Shown piece after piece: positions 24,036 to 32,530 of a stretch of DNA of 64,000 nucleotides; position 1 is the first letter of the stretch, and each line of letters starts with the position of its first letter. Under the pieces are notes generated by a model, which saw only the letters and a list, made by a program, of their open reading frames with translations, had not been told where the DNA came from and made no database searches. The position numbers and the translations under genes were made by a program. The DNA is taken from contig CAZNWJ010000007.1 of NCBI GenBank assembly GCA_964576925.1, forward strand, positions 62,001-126,000, read 5' to 3'. Origin of the DNA: JADJGC01 sp964576925. Lineage in GTDB: Bacteria > Zixibacteria > MSB-5A5 > CAIYYT01.

Positions 24036-26228
24036 ATGTCGTTACGCATTAACCACAACATTGCTGCGCTCGATGCTCAGCGTAACCTTGCGATGACTAC
24101 CCGTTCCATCAGTCAAGTGATGGAAAAGCTGTCATCCGGTTATCGTATTAACAGAGCGTCGGACGATCCGGCCGGTCTGGTCATTTCCGAACAGTTCCGT
24201 GCCCAGATCGCCGGTCTGTCACGTGCCATTCAGAACTCGGAAGGTTCGATCAACATGATCCAGACCGCCGAGGGCTCGCTCAACGAAATCAACTCGCTGT
24301 TGGTCTCGATGCGCGAATTGGCCATTCACGCCGCCAACGAAGGCTTCAACGATGCCAACCAGTTGGCTGCTGACCAGGCCGAAATCGAAAACGCGATCAA
24401 GACGATCGACCGCATTGCGGCCAACACGCAATTCGGTACCAAGAAGCTGCTTGACGGTACCAAGGACAATATCGCGACCATCACGACCGCGAACTCGTCC
24501 GGCCTGACCGTCCTGAAGAGCTTCCTGACCTCGGGTAGCCACTCGATTACCGCGACCAAGACCGCGGATTCGTCGGCGACCATCAATACCACATCGCTGG
24601 GTATTTCACTCAACGGCACTGGTACACCCAACAACCTCGAAGAGAAGATCCATAACCTCGACGTCCTCCAGGCCTCTGAAGGCGCCGAGAAGCTGTCGAA
24701 CTCAATGGCCATTACCGATGCTTTCGGCAACGGCATGACCATTGCGGCGACCGCGGCCTACGCGACGGTCATGAGCTCGGCTTCCGTGCTCAGCGCCGCC
24801 ACGGCTTCGCATGCCGGTACCTACACGATGGTTCTCAATTACCAGGAGAACAACGAAGCGGTGACCGGTGACCAGACCCTCCAGGTGGCGATCGCGGCTA
24901 CGGATACCCGCGCCCAGATCATCACCAAGTGGAATCAGGCAATCGCCAACAACGCCGCCCTTGCCGGCAAGATCACGGCTGCGACGACCACGTCCGGTAC
25001 CGGCAACGGTATCCAGTTCCGTGCCGTCAACATGGGCGCCCAGTACAGCTTGAAGTTGACCTCGGCTTCGACCACGGCCTCTTCAAACTACATGGCGATG
25101 GGTACCAGCCGCTCCAGCCGCGGTACCAGCTTGAACGTGCTGAACTTTACCGTGACGACCGCGAAGAACAACGGCACCACGGCCGACGTGACTGTCGCCG
25201 CGGCCACGTATTCTTCGATGTCGACCCTGGCGACGGCGATCCAGACTGCCGCCGCTACCGCCTTCGGTACGGTGTCGACCGGCGCCGGTGTAACCTCGAC
25301 GACCAACGATCTCGATGTGGCCGTCGACGGCACTGACAAGTTGAAGTTCTTCACCTACGATGAAGGCTCCGACTACAAGATTAAGCACAACTCCACTGGT
25401 ACCGAATCCGAGAGACTCTTCAACGTGCTCGGCCTCACTGCCGATACGCTGGCGATCTCCGGTACCGACTCGCTCGTTTCCTTCGATGGTTACACCACGG
25501 CTGTCACTTCGGTGAAGTACGGTGCGACCACCGACATGACCCTGTACAACAAGGCTTCCGGCTCCGCCGGTCGCGGTGCTGTCGACCTGACCATCGACAA
25601 GGCCGCCAACGGTCTCAACGTTGGTAACCTGCTGCTCGATGTGAAGGCCGCGAAGTACGACGTTCGTCTTGATGGCGGCCCGGCCTACTCGGTCACAGCC
25701 GGTAAGGACGCGACGGTGTACAACTCCGACCGCACCCAGTCGTTGCGCATTCGCTACGACTTGACCTCGACAGGCGGTTCCGAATCGATCACCAATACCG
25801 ATCAGTCGCTGGTCTTCCAGATCGGCGGTAACGTCGGCCAGACCGCTTCCATTGGTCTGCGCAGCATGACGACTTCGGCTCTCGGCCGCAACCTGGCCGG
25901 CAACGCGTTTGCCAGCCTGGCCGAAATCAATGTCGAAACCGTCCAGGGCGCCCAGGACGCCCAGACCGTGATCGATGCGGCTATTGATGAAGTGTCGAAC
26001 GCGCGCGGTACGCTCGGTTCGTTCCAGAAGAACACTCTGGAATCCAACCTGCGCAACCTGCGCGTCGCCGCTCAGAACCTGACTGCTTCCGAGTCCGGTA
26101 TTCGCGATACCGATATGGCCTCCGCCATGTCCGACTTCGTGAAGAACCAGATCCTGTTGCAGGCCGGTACTGCGATGCTGGCCCAGGGCAACCAGCTGCC
26201 TCAGGTTGTTCTGTCGCTGTTCGGCTAA
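24036..26228 (+). CDS. fliC: Flagellin FliC with a large central domain
   Basis: The 730-residue product has the D0/D1 N-terminal domain (1-145; SLRINHNIAALDAQRNL, KLSSGYRINRASDDPAGL, NSEGSINMIQTAEGSLNEI) and the matching C-terminal domain (about 635-730; RGTLGSFQKNTLESNL, ending QLPQVVLSLFG). The intervening 490 residues are rich in Thr, Ser, Ala and Gly and would form the exposed D2/D3 domains, the likely site of O-glycosylation by the upstream island. The coding strand uses GGT, ACC, CTG and AAG heavily, as expected for a highly expressed gene. Perfect AAGGAGG ribosome-binding site 8 nt before ATG. Secreted through the flagellar export channel with no signal peptide. Confidence 0.97.
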   Translation: MSLRINHNIAALDAQRNLAMTTRSISQVMEKLSSGYRINRASDDPAGLVISEQFRAQIAGLSRAIQNSEGSINMIQTAEGSLNEINSLLVSMRELAIHAANEGFNDANQLAADQAEIENAIKTIDRIAANTQFGTKKLLDGTKDNIATITTANSSGLTVLKSFLTSGSHSITATKTADSSATINTTSLGISLNGTGTPNNLEEKIHNLDVLQASEGAEKLSNSMAITDAFGNGMTIAATAAYATVMSSASVLSAATASHAGTYTMVLNYQENNEAVTGDQTLQVAIAATDTRAQIITKWNQAIANNAALAGKITAATTTSGTGNGIQFRAVNMGAQYSLKLTSASTTASSNYMAMGTSRSSRGTSLNVLNFTVTTAKNNGTTADVTVAAATYSSMSTLATAIQTAAATAFGTVSTGAGVTSTTNDLDVAVDGTDKLKFFTYDEGSDYKIKHNSTGTESERLFNVLGLTADTLAISGTDSLVSFDGYTTAVTSVKYGATTDMTLYNKASGSAGRGAVDLTIDKAANGLNVGNLLLDVKAAKYDVRLDGGPAYSVTAGKDATVYNSDRTQSLRIRYDLTSTGGSESITNTDQSLVFQIGGNVGQTASIGLRSMTTSALGRNLAGNAFASLAEINVETVQGAQDAQTVIDAAIDEVSNARGTLGSFQKNTLESNLRNLRVAAQNLTASESGIRDTDMASAMSDFVKNQILLQAGTAMLAQGNQLPQVVLSLFG

Positions 26229-26242
26229 ACCGTTGATTAATC

Positions 26243-26279
26243 GATTCGCGGGAGGCTCCTTAGTGTCCTCCCGCGAATC
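26243..26279 (+). terminator. Strong hairpin after flagellin
   Basis: A perfect 13-bp stem, GATTCGCGGGAGG/CCTCCCGCGAATC with an 11-nt loop, begins 14 nt after the flagellin stop. No T-run follows, so it may terminate only partly or protect the 3' end of the abundant flagellin message while flaG is still read. Confidence 0.55.
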
Positions 26280-26296
26280 CTTCATGTGAGGTGAGC

Positions 26297-26692
26297 ATGA
26301 ACATTACCGCGAGTCCTAACGACGTCCGTCTCAAGGAAGTCCTGCTTCCGACAGCGACGCCGTCTCCGGAGACGCCGCCACCGAACATGGATGCTCAAGT
26401 GACGAGTCAGGTCAGCCCTCCGGTTGACGCTTCACGTCCGGACACCCGAGAGGCTCCGGATGACAACCTGACTGAGAAACTGGAAGAGCTAATCGATGAG
26501 CTCAATTTCGAATACCAGCATCGGAACATCTCACTGCGGTACTCGGTCGACAAGAAGGCGAATTCAGTTGTCATCAGAGTTATGGAAGCCAATACCGAGA
26601 AGCTGATCCGGCAGGTGCCGCCCGACGCGATACTCTCGCTCAAACGGTACATGCGATCATTACTCGGAGAGATATTTGACGCACAAGCTTAG
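26297..26692 (+). CDS. flaG: FlaG-family flagellar protein
   Basis: The 131-residue product has a Pro/Thr-rich, disordered first half and the FlaG domain in the second half: LEELIDELNFEYQHRNISLR, RYSVDKKANSVVIRVM and ANTEKLIRQVPPDAILSLKR. FlaG is found between flagellin and fliD in many bacteria and influences filament length; its mechanism is not settled. ATG 26297 has GAGGTG 3 nt upstream; GTG 26291 is a less likely alternative. Confidence 0.9.
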   Translation: MNITASPNDVRLKEVLLPTATPSPETPPPNMDAQVTSQVSPPVDASRPDTREAPDDNLTEKLEELIDELNFEYQHRNISLRYSVDKKANSVVIRVMEANTEKLIRQVPPDAILSLKRYMRSLLGEIFDAQA

Positions 26693-26700
26693 GAATGCCG

Positions 26701-26730
26701 ATGACCGGGAAGTTAATCCTTCCCGGTCAT
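26701..26730 (+). terminator. Hairpin between flaG and fliD
   Basis: A perfect 12-bp stem, ATGACCGGGAAG/CTTCCCGGTCAT with a 6-nt loop, 8 nt after the flaG stop. It lacks a T-run. Like the hairpin after flagellin, it may set the relative amounts of adjacent cistrons. Confidence 0.5.
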
Positions 26731-26762
26731 CATTCGGGCGAAAGTCGCCAAGGAGCTGACAC

Positions 26763-29117
26763 ATGGCAGGGATTCAGGGGTCGATTCAAGGACTGAACTC
26801 CAACCTCGACACGGCAGCGATTATCGATGCGCTGCTGACCTTTGACAAAGAAAACGTCACGCTCCTCCAATACGATCAAGCCGTTAAGACCAACCAGATT
26901 TCTACTTACCAGGCGATCAATACGCGGTTGCTGGCATTTCAGACGCAAGCGGCTGCGCTGGCGCGCAGCTCGACTTTCAGCGCGACCAGCATTTCGGTTT
27001 CCGACGAAGATTACTTGTTGGCGGTCGGCAGCGATGATGCCGGTATCGGCTCCTACTCGCTCGCCGTCACCGCGCTGGCGCAGAATCACCAGATCGCTTC
27101 CCAGGGTTTCAGCGAAACCGAAGCGGCTAACCTCGGTACGGGAAGCATCACCATTACTGTCGGCGACGGCTCGTCGCGGACGATTACGGTGGACTCGACC
27201 AATAACAGCCTTGACGGGCTTCGCCGGGCCATTAACGATGCCAAGATCGGCGTCACCGCCACCGTGATCAACGATGGCAGCTCGTCAAACAACTTTCGGC
27301 TGATGCTCTCCGCCGACAAGACGGGCGAAAAGAATAAGATCGTTGTCAGCAGCAACCTGTCCGGCACGAAGACGCCGGATTTCACTTCGTCATCATTTGA
27401 CCAGGTGGAGAAACTATCGTTTTCGGGAGCGGCAACATCATCTCCGCGGCTCGGAACTACTGCCGCTTATACAGGAGCCAAGAACAAGACTTATACATTT
27501 ACAGTCGCCGGCACCGGAACGCAGAACGTCGGCACCGGCGATATTACCGTCAACTGGACCGACGGCACGAATTCCGGGTCTATTGTCGTGAGCCAGGCGG
27601 ACACCGAAGTTGAACTGACCGGTACCGGCTCAGACGGACTGAAGCTTTCGTTTGCCGCGGGCGCCCTCGTGGGCGGCGACACCTTCCGCGTGCAGACCTT
27701 TGCGCCGCTGCTCCAGAAGGCGCAGGATGCCCAGATCGCCCTGGGATCTACCGAAGGCGGCGGCTCGCCGATCACGGTGACCAGCGAGACAAATGTTGTC
27801 AAAAACGTCATTGCCGGCGTGACGTTGAATCTGAAGAAGGTCTCCGGCGACCAGAAGATCAATATCAATGTCGAGCGCGATACCGAATCGATGATCGGCG
27901 CCATCGACAGTTTCATCAATAAGTTCAACGAAGCCGTCGGGGCTATTGACGAGCAGTTTGAATTCGATCCAAAGAACACCGAGGAAACCGGCGTGCTCTT
28001 TGGCGACGGCACGCTGCGCGTGCTGCAGAATTCGCTGCGCTCGAAGGTAAGCTCGCGCGTTTCCGGGCTCGACTCCGAATACAACATGCTGGCGTCCATC
28101 GGCATCCGCATGGGCACTTCCGGCAAGCTGGCTGTCGTTGATCGGGGAAAGCTCGAAACGGCGATCGAGGAAAACGTTGAGGATGTCCGTAAGCTCTTTG
28201 CGGCTTCCGGCAACAGCTCCAACGAAAAGATCACTTTCCTTTCGATGGGCGCCAAGACCAAGGCGTCGGAGACAGGCTACGACGTCGAAATCACCCAGGC
28301 GGCCAAGAAGGGCTATTTGCGCGGCACTGCGCTAACCGATCCGAGCGCAACACCGATTACCATTACGTCGACGACCAAGAACCTTCAGTTGCGCATCGAC
28401 GGCGTCGTCTCGGAGAATATCACGCTGACGGAGAAGACCTACAGCTCGTGGGATGAGCTCGTCGCCGAGATTCAACAGAAGATTACGGCCGATAAGAAGA
28501 TCGGCAGATTGGGGATCGAGGTCTCGCATTTCGACACCGGTGGCGAAGGGTATCTGCTGTTGACATCGGGCTCCTACGGCAAGAACTCAAAGGTCGAAAT
28601 CGTCACGTCGGCAGGGAACAATGCTTACACGGCTCTTGGCCTGCTGGGTGGACAATCTTTCGCCGGACAGGATGTCGCCGGCAAGATCAACGGGGAAGCC
28701 GCCACCGGCGCCGGGCAGATTCTCACGGGCAAAGACGGCAACAAGACGACCGACGGTTTGAAGCTCCTCGTCGACCTGGACAGCGCTGACCTTACCTCCG
28801 AAGCGGAGGCTTCAATAACGGTCGTGCGCGGTGTGGCCGCGTTGATGCAGGATTTCACTGACTCCATCGCCAAGTCGAGCGATGGGACGCTCGCGCGCCG
28901 CACCAAGGCGCTCGAGAACCAGATCGAAGATATCAAGGACCGCATCACCGATATGAACGAGCGCATGGAACTGAAGCGACAACGGTTGCTGGAGAAGTTC
29001 CTCGCGATGGAAGAGACGCTCGGGCAGCTCAACAGCCAATCGAGCTATCTCTCCGCGCAGCTCAATCAGATCAGCCAGAATTTCAGTCAAATCGCCAGCA
29101 ATAATAGTAAAGGGTAG
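26763..29117 (+). CDS. fliD: Filament cap protein FliD (HAP2)
   Basis: The 784-residue product starts MAGIQGSIQGLNSNLDTAAI, close to the GLxSGLD motif of FliD. The FliD N-terminal domain (about 5-105) is followed by flagellin hook-IN units (about 115-190: NLGTGSITITVGDGSSRTI ... LDGLRRAINDAKIGVTATV). The C-terminal FliD domain (about 380-780) ends in a coiled coil (RITDMNERMELKRQRLLEKF). It caps the filament and folds incoming flagellin subunits. It is longer than E. coli FliD (about 470) because of extra middle domains. AAGGAG lies 7 nt before ATG. Confidence 0.93.
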   Translation: MAGIQGSIQGLNSNLDTAAIIDALLTFDKENVTLLQYDQAVKTNQISTYQAINTRLLAFQTQAAALARSSTFSATSISVSDEDYLLAVGSDDAGIGSYSLAVTALAQNHQIASQGFSETEAANLGTGSITITVGDGSSRTITVDSTNNSLDGLRRAINDAKIGVTATVINDGSSSNNFRLMLSADKTGEKNKIVVSSNLSGTKTPDFTSSSFDQVEKLSFSGAATSSPRLGTTAAYTGAKNKTYTFTVAGTGTQNVGTGDITVNWTDGTNSGSIVVSQADTEVELTGTGSDGLKLSFAAGALVGGDTFRVQTFAPLLQKAQDAQIALGSTEGGGSPITVTSETNVVKNVIAGVTLNLKKVSGDQKININVERDTESMIGAIDSFINKFNEAVGAIDEQFEFDPKNTEETGVLFGDGTLRVLQNSLRSKVSSRVSGLDSEYNMLASIGIRMGTSGKLAVVDRGKLETAIEENVEDVRKLFAASGNSSNEKITFLSMGAKTKASETGYDVEITQAAKKGYLRGTALTDPSATPITITSTTKNLQLRIDGVVSENITLTEKTYSSWDELVAEIQQKITADKKIGRLGIEVSHFDTGGEGYLLLTSGSYGKNSKVEIVTSAGNNAYTALGLLGGQSFAGQDVAGKINGEAATGAGQILTGKDGNKTTDGLKLLVDLDSADLTSEAEASITVVRGVAALMQDFTDSIAKSSDGTLARRTKALENQIEDIKDRITDMNERMELKRQRLLEKFLAMEETLGQLNSQSSYLSAQLNQISQNFSQIASNNSKG

Positions 29118-29124
29118 CCGCTGA

Positions 29125-29562
29125 ATGAACCGACAACTCGCCAGTTATCAAAAAGCGCAAGTCTCCGGAGCCAGTCAACGCGACCTCATCGTGATGTGTT
29201 ACAAGGGCGGCATCAAGTACCTGAATGATGCCCGCCAGAAACTCGATGCCGGAGACATCAACGGGTTTTCCGATCTGATCGAGAAGGCCCACCGCGTGAT
29301 CTTCCATCTCTATACCACGCTCGATATGGAGCAGGGCGGGGAGATCGCGCAACGTCTCGGCGACCTCTATGTCTACATGATCAACCAACTTTATCTCTTG
29401 AACGCCACCAAGAAGGTCGAGTTGTTTGACAACCTGATAAAGATTATGTCCACTCTCAAAGAGGGATGGGAAAATCTCGACGCCCGCGCGGTGCAGGCGG
29501 AAGCAGAAAGCAAGGGTGCGCCGGCAGGCACGGCGCAGCAGGTGGTTTCAGTCCAAATCTGA
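29125..29562 (+). CDS. fliS: Flagellin export chaperone FliS
   Basis: This 145-residue helical protein begins NRQLASYQKAQVSGASQRDLIVMCYKG, the FliS pattern of a YxxxxV segment followed by LIxMLYxG, and has LYTTLDMEQGGEIAQRLGDLY and a YLLNAT-type third helix. FliS binds the disordered C-terminus of flagellin in the cytoplasm and prevents premature polymerisation. In Bacillus it also takes part in the FliW-CsrA-flagellin balance. It starts 8 nt after fliD. Confidence 0.92.
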   Translation: MNRQLASYQKAQVSGASQRDLIVMCYKGGIKYLNDARQKLDAGDINGFSDLIEKAHRVIFHLYTTLDMEQGGEIAQRLGDLYVYMINQLYLLNATKKVELFDNLIKIMSTLKEGWENLDARAVQAEAESKGAPAGTAQQVVSVQI

Positions 29563-29569
29563 GGATCGC

Positions 29570-30022
29570 ATGGAATATAGTGATGTCACGAAACTCGAGG
29601 CGCGTTTGATCGCGGGCCTCAAGGAAGAATACTCGTTCTACCAGTCACTTTTTATCATCATCGACAAACAGCGCGATTACATCAAGTACGACAAGGAACA
29701 GAAGATCGTCGATCTCTACGGCGAGGTTGAGCGCATCATTCAGCGAATCAACGAATCGGAGGCGGCGGTCAGCCAGTTGCGCAACGAAAACCAGGCGCTG
29801 TTCACCCTGGCGGCATCCGCGCCGGAAGTGCGCCGGCTGGTCAATTCCATTACAACCTTGATTTCCAAGACGCTTAAGCTGGTGCAGGAGAACGAGGAAA
29901 TTGCGTCGGCGAGACACGAAGCGATCAAGGAACAACTGGTGCAGTTGCAGCAGGGAAGAAAAGTGGCGGATTATTTGACACCGCCGCAATCTTCCCCGCA
30001 ATATGTCGATAAAAAGAACTGA
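29570..30022 (+). CDS. Second FlgN/FliT-like flagellar chaperone
   Basis: The 150-residue all-helical protein starts at ATG 29570, 8 nt after fliS, with GAGGATCG as weak ribosome-binding site. Its layout (KLEARLIAGLKEEYSFYQSLFIIIDKQRDYI ... LYGEVERIIQRINESEAAVSQLR) fits FlgN-like chaperones, which share a helical-bundle fold and little sequence. In other genomes the gene after fliS is often fliT, the FliD chaperone, so a FliT-like role is possible. The paralogue-like gene at 7711 serves flgK/flgL by position. Confidence 0.6.
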   Translation: MEYSDVTKLEARLIAGLKEEYSFYQSLFIIIDKQRDYIKYDKEQKIVDLYGEVERIIQRINESEAAVSQLRNENQALFTLAASAPEVRRLVNSITTLISKTLKLVQENEEIASARHEAIKEQLVQLQQGRKVADYLTPPQSSPQYVDKKN

Positions 30023-30033
30023 GGGGTGTGCGC

Positions 30034-30342
30034 ATGACAATTAACCGCGTGCAGAGGTATTACTCGCTGCAGGCTCCCGGCGACGATATGGCGAAGAAGA
30101 AAGCTGAAACGGAACAGACCCGAAAGAGCAAGACGGACAACGCGAATGCGAAGCCGTCAAGCCCGCCGGCCGGATCGCGCCCCGTCGCTGATGAGTATAT
30201 CAGCACGCGGACTCCCGATACCACGCCCGTACGAAATGACCGCATCGAGCACGCGCGCTCGATGATCAAGCAGGGGTACTACAACGATCCCCGGGTTGTC
30301 GAAGAGATTATCAATCGTCTGGTGCAAGCGATTAAGGAATAG
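30034..30342 (+). CDS. flgM: Anti-sigma-28 factor FlgM
   Basis: The 102-residue product has a long disordered, Lys/Pro/Ser-rich N-terminal half and the FlgM C-terminal helices VRNDRIEHARSMIKQGYYNDPRVVEEIINRLV, which bind sigma-28. FlgM holds sigma-28 inactive until the hook is complete and is then exported. ATG 30034 is preferred over GTG 30028; GAGGGG lies 7 nt upstream of the ATG. Its presence supports the sigma-28 promoters called at 2261 and 23793. Confidence 0.85.
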   Translation: MTINRVQRYYSLQAPGDDMAKKKAETEQTRKSKTDNANAKPSSPPAGSRPVADEYISTRTPDTTPVRNDRIEHARSMIKQGYYNDPRVVEEIINRLVQAIKE

Positions 30343-30348
30343 GATACC

Positions 30349-31245
30349 ATGGTTACCGAGCAGACGACTTCTCCCGAAGAAAAACTCCGGCGCCGGCTTT
30401 CGAGCATTACCAATCTGCCCACGCCGCCGGTGGTGTTTAATCAGATCACCAAGATCATCAATAATCCGAAGACTTCGGTCAATGAGATCGCCGCCATTAT
30501 GTCGGAGGATGCCGCGATGAGCGCCAAGGTGTTGCGGCTCTCCAACTCCGCCTTTTACGGCGCGCGCAGCGAAATCACCGGGATCAAGCAGGCGGTGCTG
30601 GTACTCGGACTGGAAGCGATCAAATCGCTGGTGCTCTCGTCCTCGGTCTTTGACATGTTCAAGTCGCACAAGCTTGACGCCGAATACCAGGAAAGCTATT
30701 GGCGGCACTCGCTGGCCACCGCGCTGGCGGGACGCATCGTCGCCAAGTATACGCGCCAGGCGCGCGGCATCGACCCGGAAGTCGCTTTCTCTGCCGGACT
30801 GCTGCACGACATCGGCAAGTTGATCTCCTGCTGCTTCCTGCAGGATGAACACAAGCAGATCGCGGCCTACAAACTGGATCACCGCGTATCCGATTATCAG
30901 GCTGAAATGGCCGTTGTGGGACACGCTCATACCACAGTGGGGCGGATGCTGGCCACAAGCTGGCGACTCCCGGCCCCGATCCAGCGCGCGATCGAATTCC
31001 ACCACTACCCTTACCACGACGACCAGGAATCGCAAAGCTACTCGCTGTCGATCCACGTCGCCAATTATGTCGCCAAGCGGGCCTTCGAACCGCGACTGCC
31101 GGACTATCCCGGATGGGCACATATCCAGGAAGAGGTCGTCAGCGGTCTCGGGCTGACCGAAGATATTCTTCAGGCCTTCTGCGAGAAGCTGCTCGAGGAA
31201 TATTCACACAGCTCGACCTTCATGCAATTGGCGCTGGCATCGTAA
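30349..31245 (+). CDS. HDOD-domain signalling protein
   Basis: The 298-residue protein is essentially one HDOD domain (about 15-215): LPTPPVVFNQITKIINNPKTSVNEIAAIMSED-type start, SAKVLRLSNSAFYG, ITGIKQAVLVLGLEAIKSLVL and the degenerate HD segment FSAGLLHDIGKLI. The C-terminal third continues the helical fold with no extra domain. HDOD proteins relay signals in motility, biofilm and stress control without known enzymatic activity in most cases. It starts 6 nt after flgM and closes the flagellar run. Confidence 0.88.
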   Translation: MVTEQTTSPEEKLRRRLSSITNLPTPPVVFNQITKIINNPKTSVNEIAAIMSEDAAMSAKVLRLSNSAFYGARSEITGIKQAVLVLGLEAIKSLVLSSSVFDMFKSHKLDAEYQESYWRHSLATALAGRIVAKYTRQARGIDPEVAFSAGLLHDIGKLISCCFLQDEHKQIAAYKLDHRVSDYQAEMAVVGHAHTTVGRMLATSWRLPAPIQRAIEFHHYPYHDDQESQSYSLSIHVANYVAKRAFEPRLPDYPGWAHIQEEVVSGLGLTEDILQAFCEKLLEEYSHSSTFMQLALAS

Positions 31246-31367
31246 CGATTTTCCTGCTCCGCTTTTAACTTTACTTGCTCACATCGCTGTCGTATTCTGT
31301 CGTCCGCAAATTTGCGGCCGAGCCGCATTTGCAGATGCCGCTTCCGGGAAGAGGATGATTTTGCGTT

Positions 31368-32528
31368 ATGCCAGTAACGAATGTTCCATTCTATCGATTG
31401 AGTCTTAGTGAATCCGAGATTGCCGCTGTCGAAAACGTCCTGCGCTCCGGCTGGCTCACGACCGGCAAAGTCACGCACGAGTTCGAAAACGAGTTTGCCC
31501 GGTACGTTGGCGCCAAGCATGCCGTCGCCGTCAATTCGTGTACTGCAGCCTTGCACCTGTCGCTGCTGGCGGCCGGGGTCGGTCCCGGCGACGAAGTGAT
31601 AACCACGCCATATACCTTTGTAGCCTCCACCGAGACGATCATCCAGACCGGTGCCCGCGTAGTCTTCGTCGACACCGAATCGGACAGTCTGAATATCGAT
31701 CTGGACAAGATTCCGCGCGCGATTACCAGACGCACGAAAGCGATCGTCCCGGTCTACATCGCCGGGATGCCGTCAGACCTTTCGCGCATCGAGTCGCTGC
31801 GCCGGCGCTACAGGCTGAATGTCATTCACGATGCGGCCCACGCGCTCGGCACCAGTTGGAAGGGCACTATGGTTGGTTCGACCTCGGATTTCACCTGTTT
31901 CTCCTTTTATTCGACGAAAAACCTGACCACCGGCGAAGGCGGCATGATCACGACTGGCAGCAAGAGACTGGCCGACCGTCTGCGTATTCTGTCCCTCCAC
32001 GGCATGTCGCGCGGCGCCTGGAAGCGCTACACCGGCGCCGGTTCCTGGAAATACCAGATTCTCGAATTAGGCTACAAATACAACCTGACCGATATCGCCG
32101 CCGCACTCGGCCGTGAACAACTGCGGAGTTTCGACAAGATCCAGCAAGCGCGACGGCAGGCGGCCGCATGGTATCGGCAGTACCTCGGAGCCATCGACGA
32201 GCTGATTCTGCCGCAAGAGCCCGAACTCGGCACCCATGCCTGGCACCTATATATAGTGAAGCTGCGCTCCGGCGGCGAGGCCCGCCGCAACCGTCTTATC
32301 GAGGAACTCAAAGCGCGCGGCGTGGGAACATCGGTTCATTTTATACCGCTGTACCTGCATCCTTACTACAAGAAGAACTACAAGTACACCGCGCGCGACC
32401 TGCCTAATAGCTTCAACCACTATAAGAGCGCCATCACGTTGCCATTGTTCGTCGATCTGACCGAGGATGAAATCAAGTACATCGCCGACTGCTTCAAGGC
32501 CATCCTGGCGCGCAAGCCCGCTCGCTGA
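31368..32528 (+). CDS. DegT/DnrJ/EryC1-family sugar aminotransferase
   Basis: The 386-residue PLP enzyme has SGWLTTGKVTHEFENEFARY, VNSCTAALHLSLLAAGVGPGDEV, the HDAAHALG loop and K184 in YSTKNLTTGEGGM as Schiff-base lysine. The C-terminal HFIPLYLHPYY segment is typical of the WecE/ArnB/PglE group. It is two bases from a membrane sugar-phosphate transferase gene, as in PglC/PglE-type pathways. It shares family, not close sequence, with the aminotransferase at 22330. AAGAGGATG with a spacing of about 14 nt is the nearest ribosome-binding site. Confidence 0.88.
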   Translation: MPVTNVPFYRLSLSESEIAAVENVLRSGWLTTGKVTHEFENEFARYVGAKHAVAVNSCTAALHLSLLAAGVGPGDEVITTPYTFVASTETIIQTGARVVFVDTESDSLNIDLDKIPRAITRRTKAIVPVYIAGMPSDLSRIESLRRRYRLNVIHDAAHALGTSWKGTMVGSTSDFTCFSFYSTKNLTTGEGGMITTGSKRLADRLRILSLHGMSRGAWKRYTGAGSWKYQILELGYKYNLTDIAAALGREQLRSFDKIQQARRQAAAWYRQYLGAIDELILPQEPELGTHAWHLYIVKLRSGGEARRNRLIEELKARGVGTSVHFIPLYLHPYYKKNYKYTARDLPNSFNHYKSAITLPLFVDLTEDEIKYIADCFKAILARKPAR

Positions 32529-32530
32529 CG

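Noticed and set aside
25083..26285. 400-codon open frame antisense to flagellin
   Set aside because: It mirrors the strongly biased codons of fliC, has no ribosome-binding site and no recognisable family.
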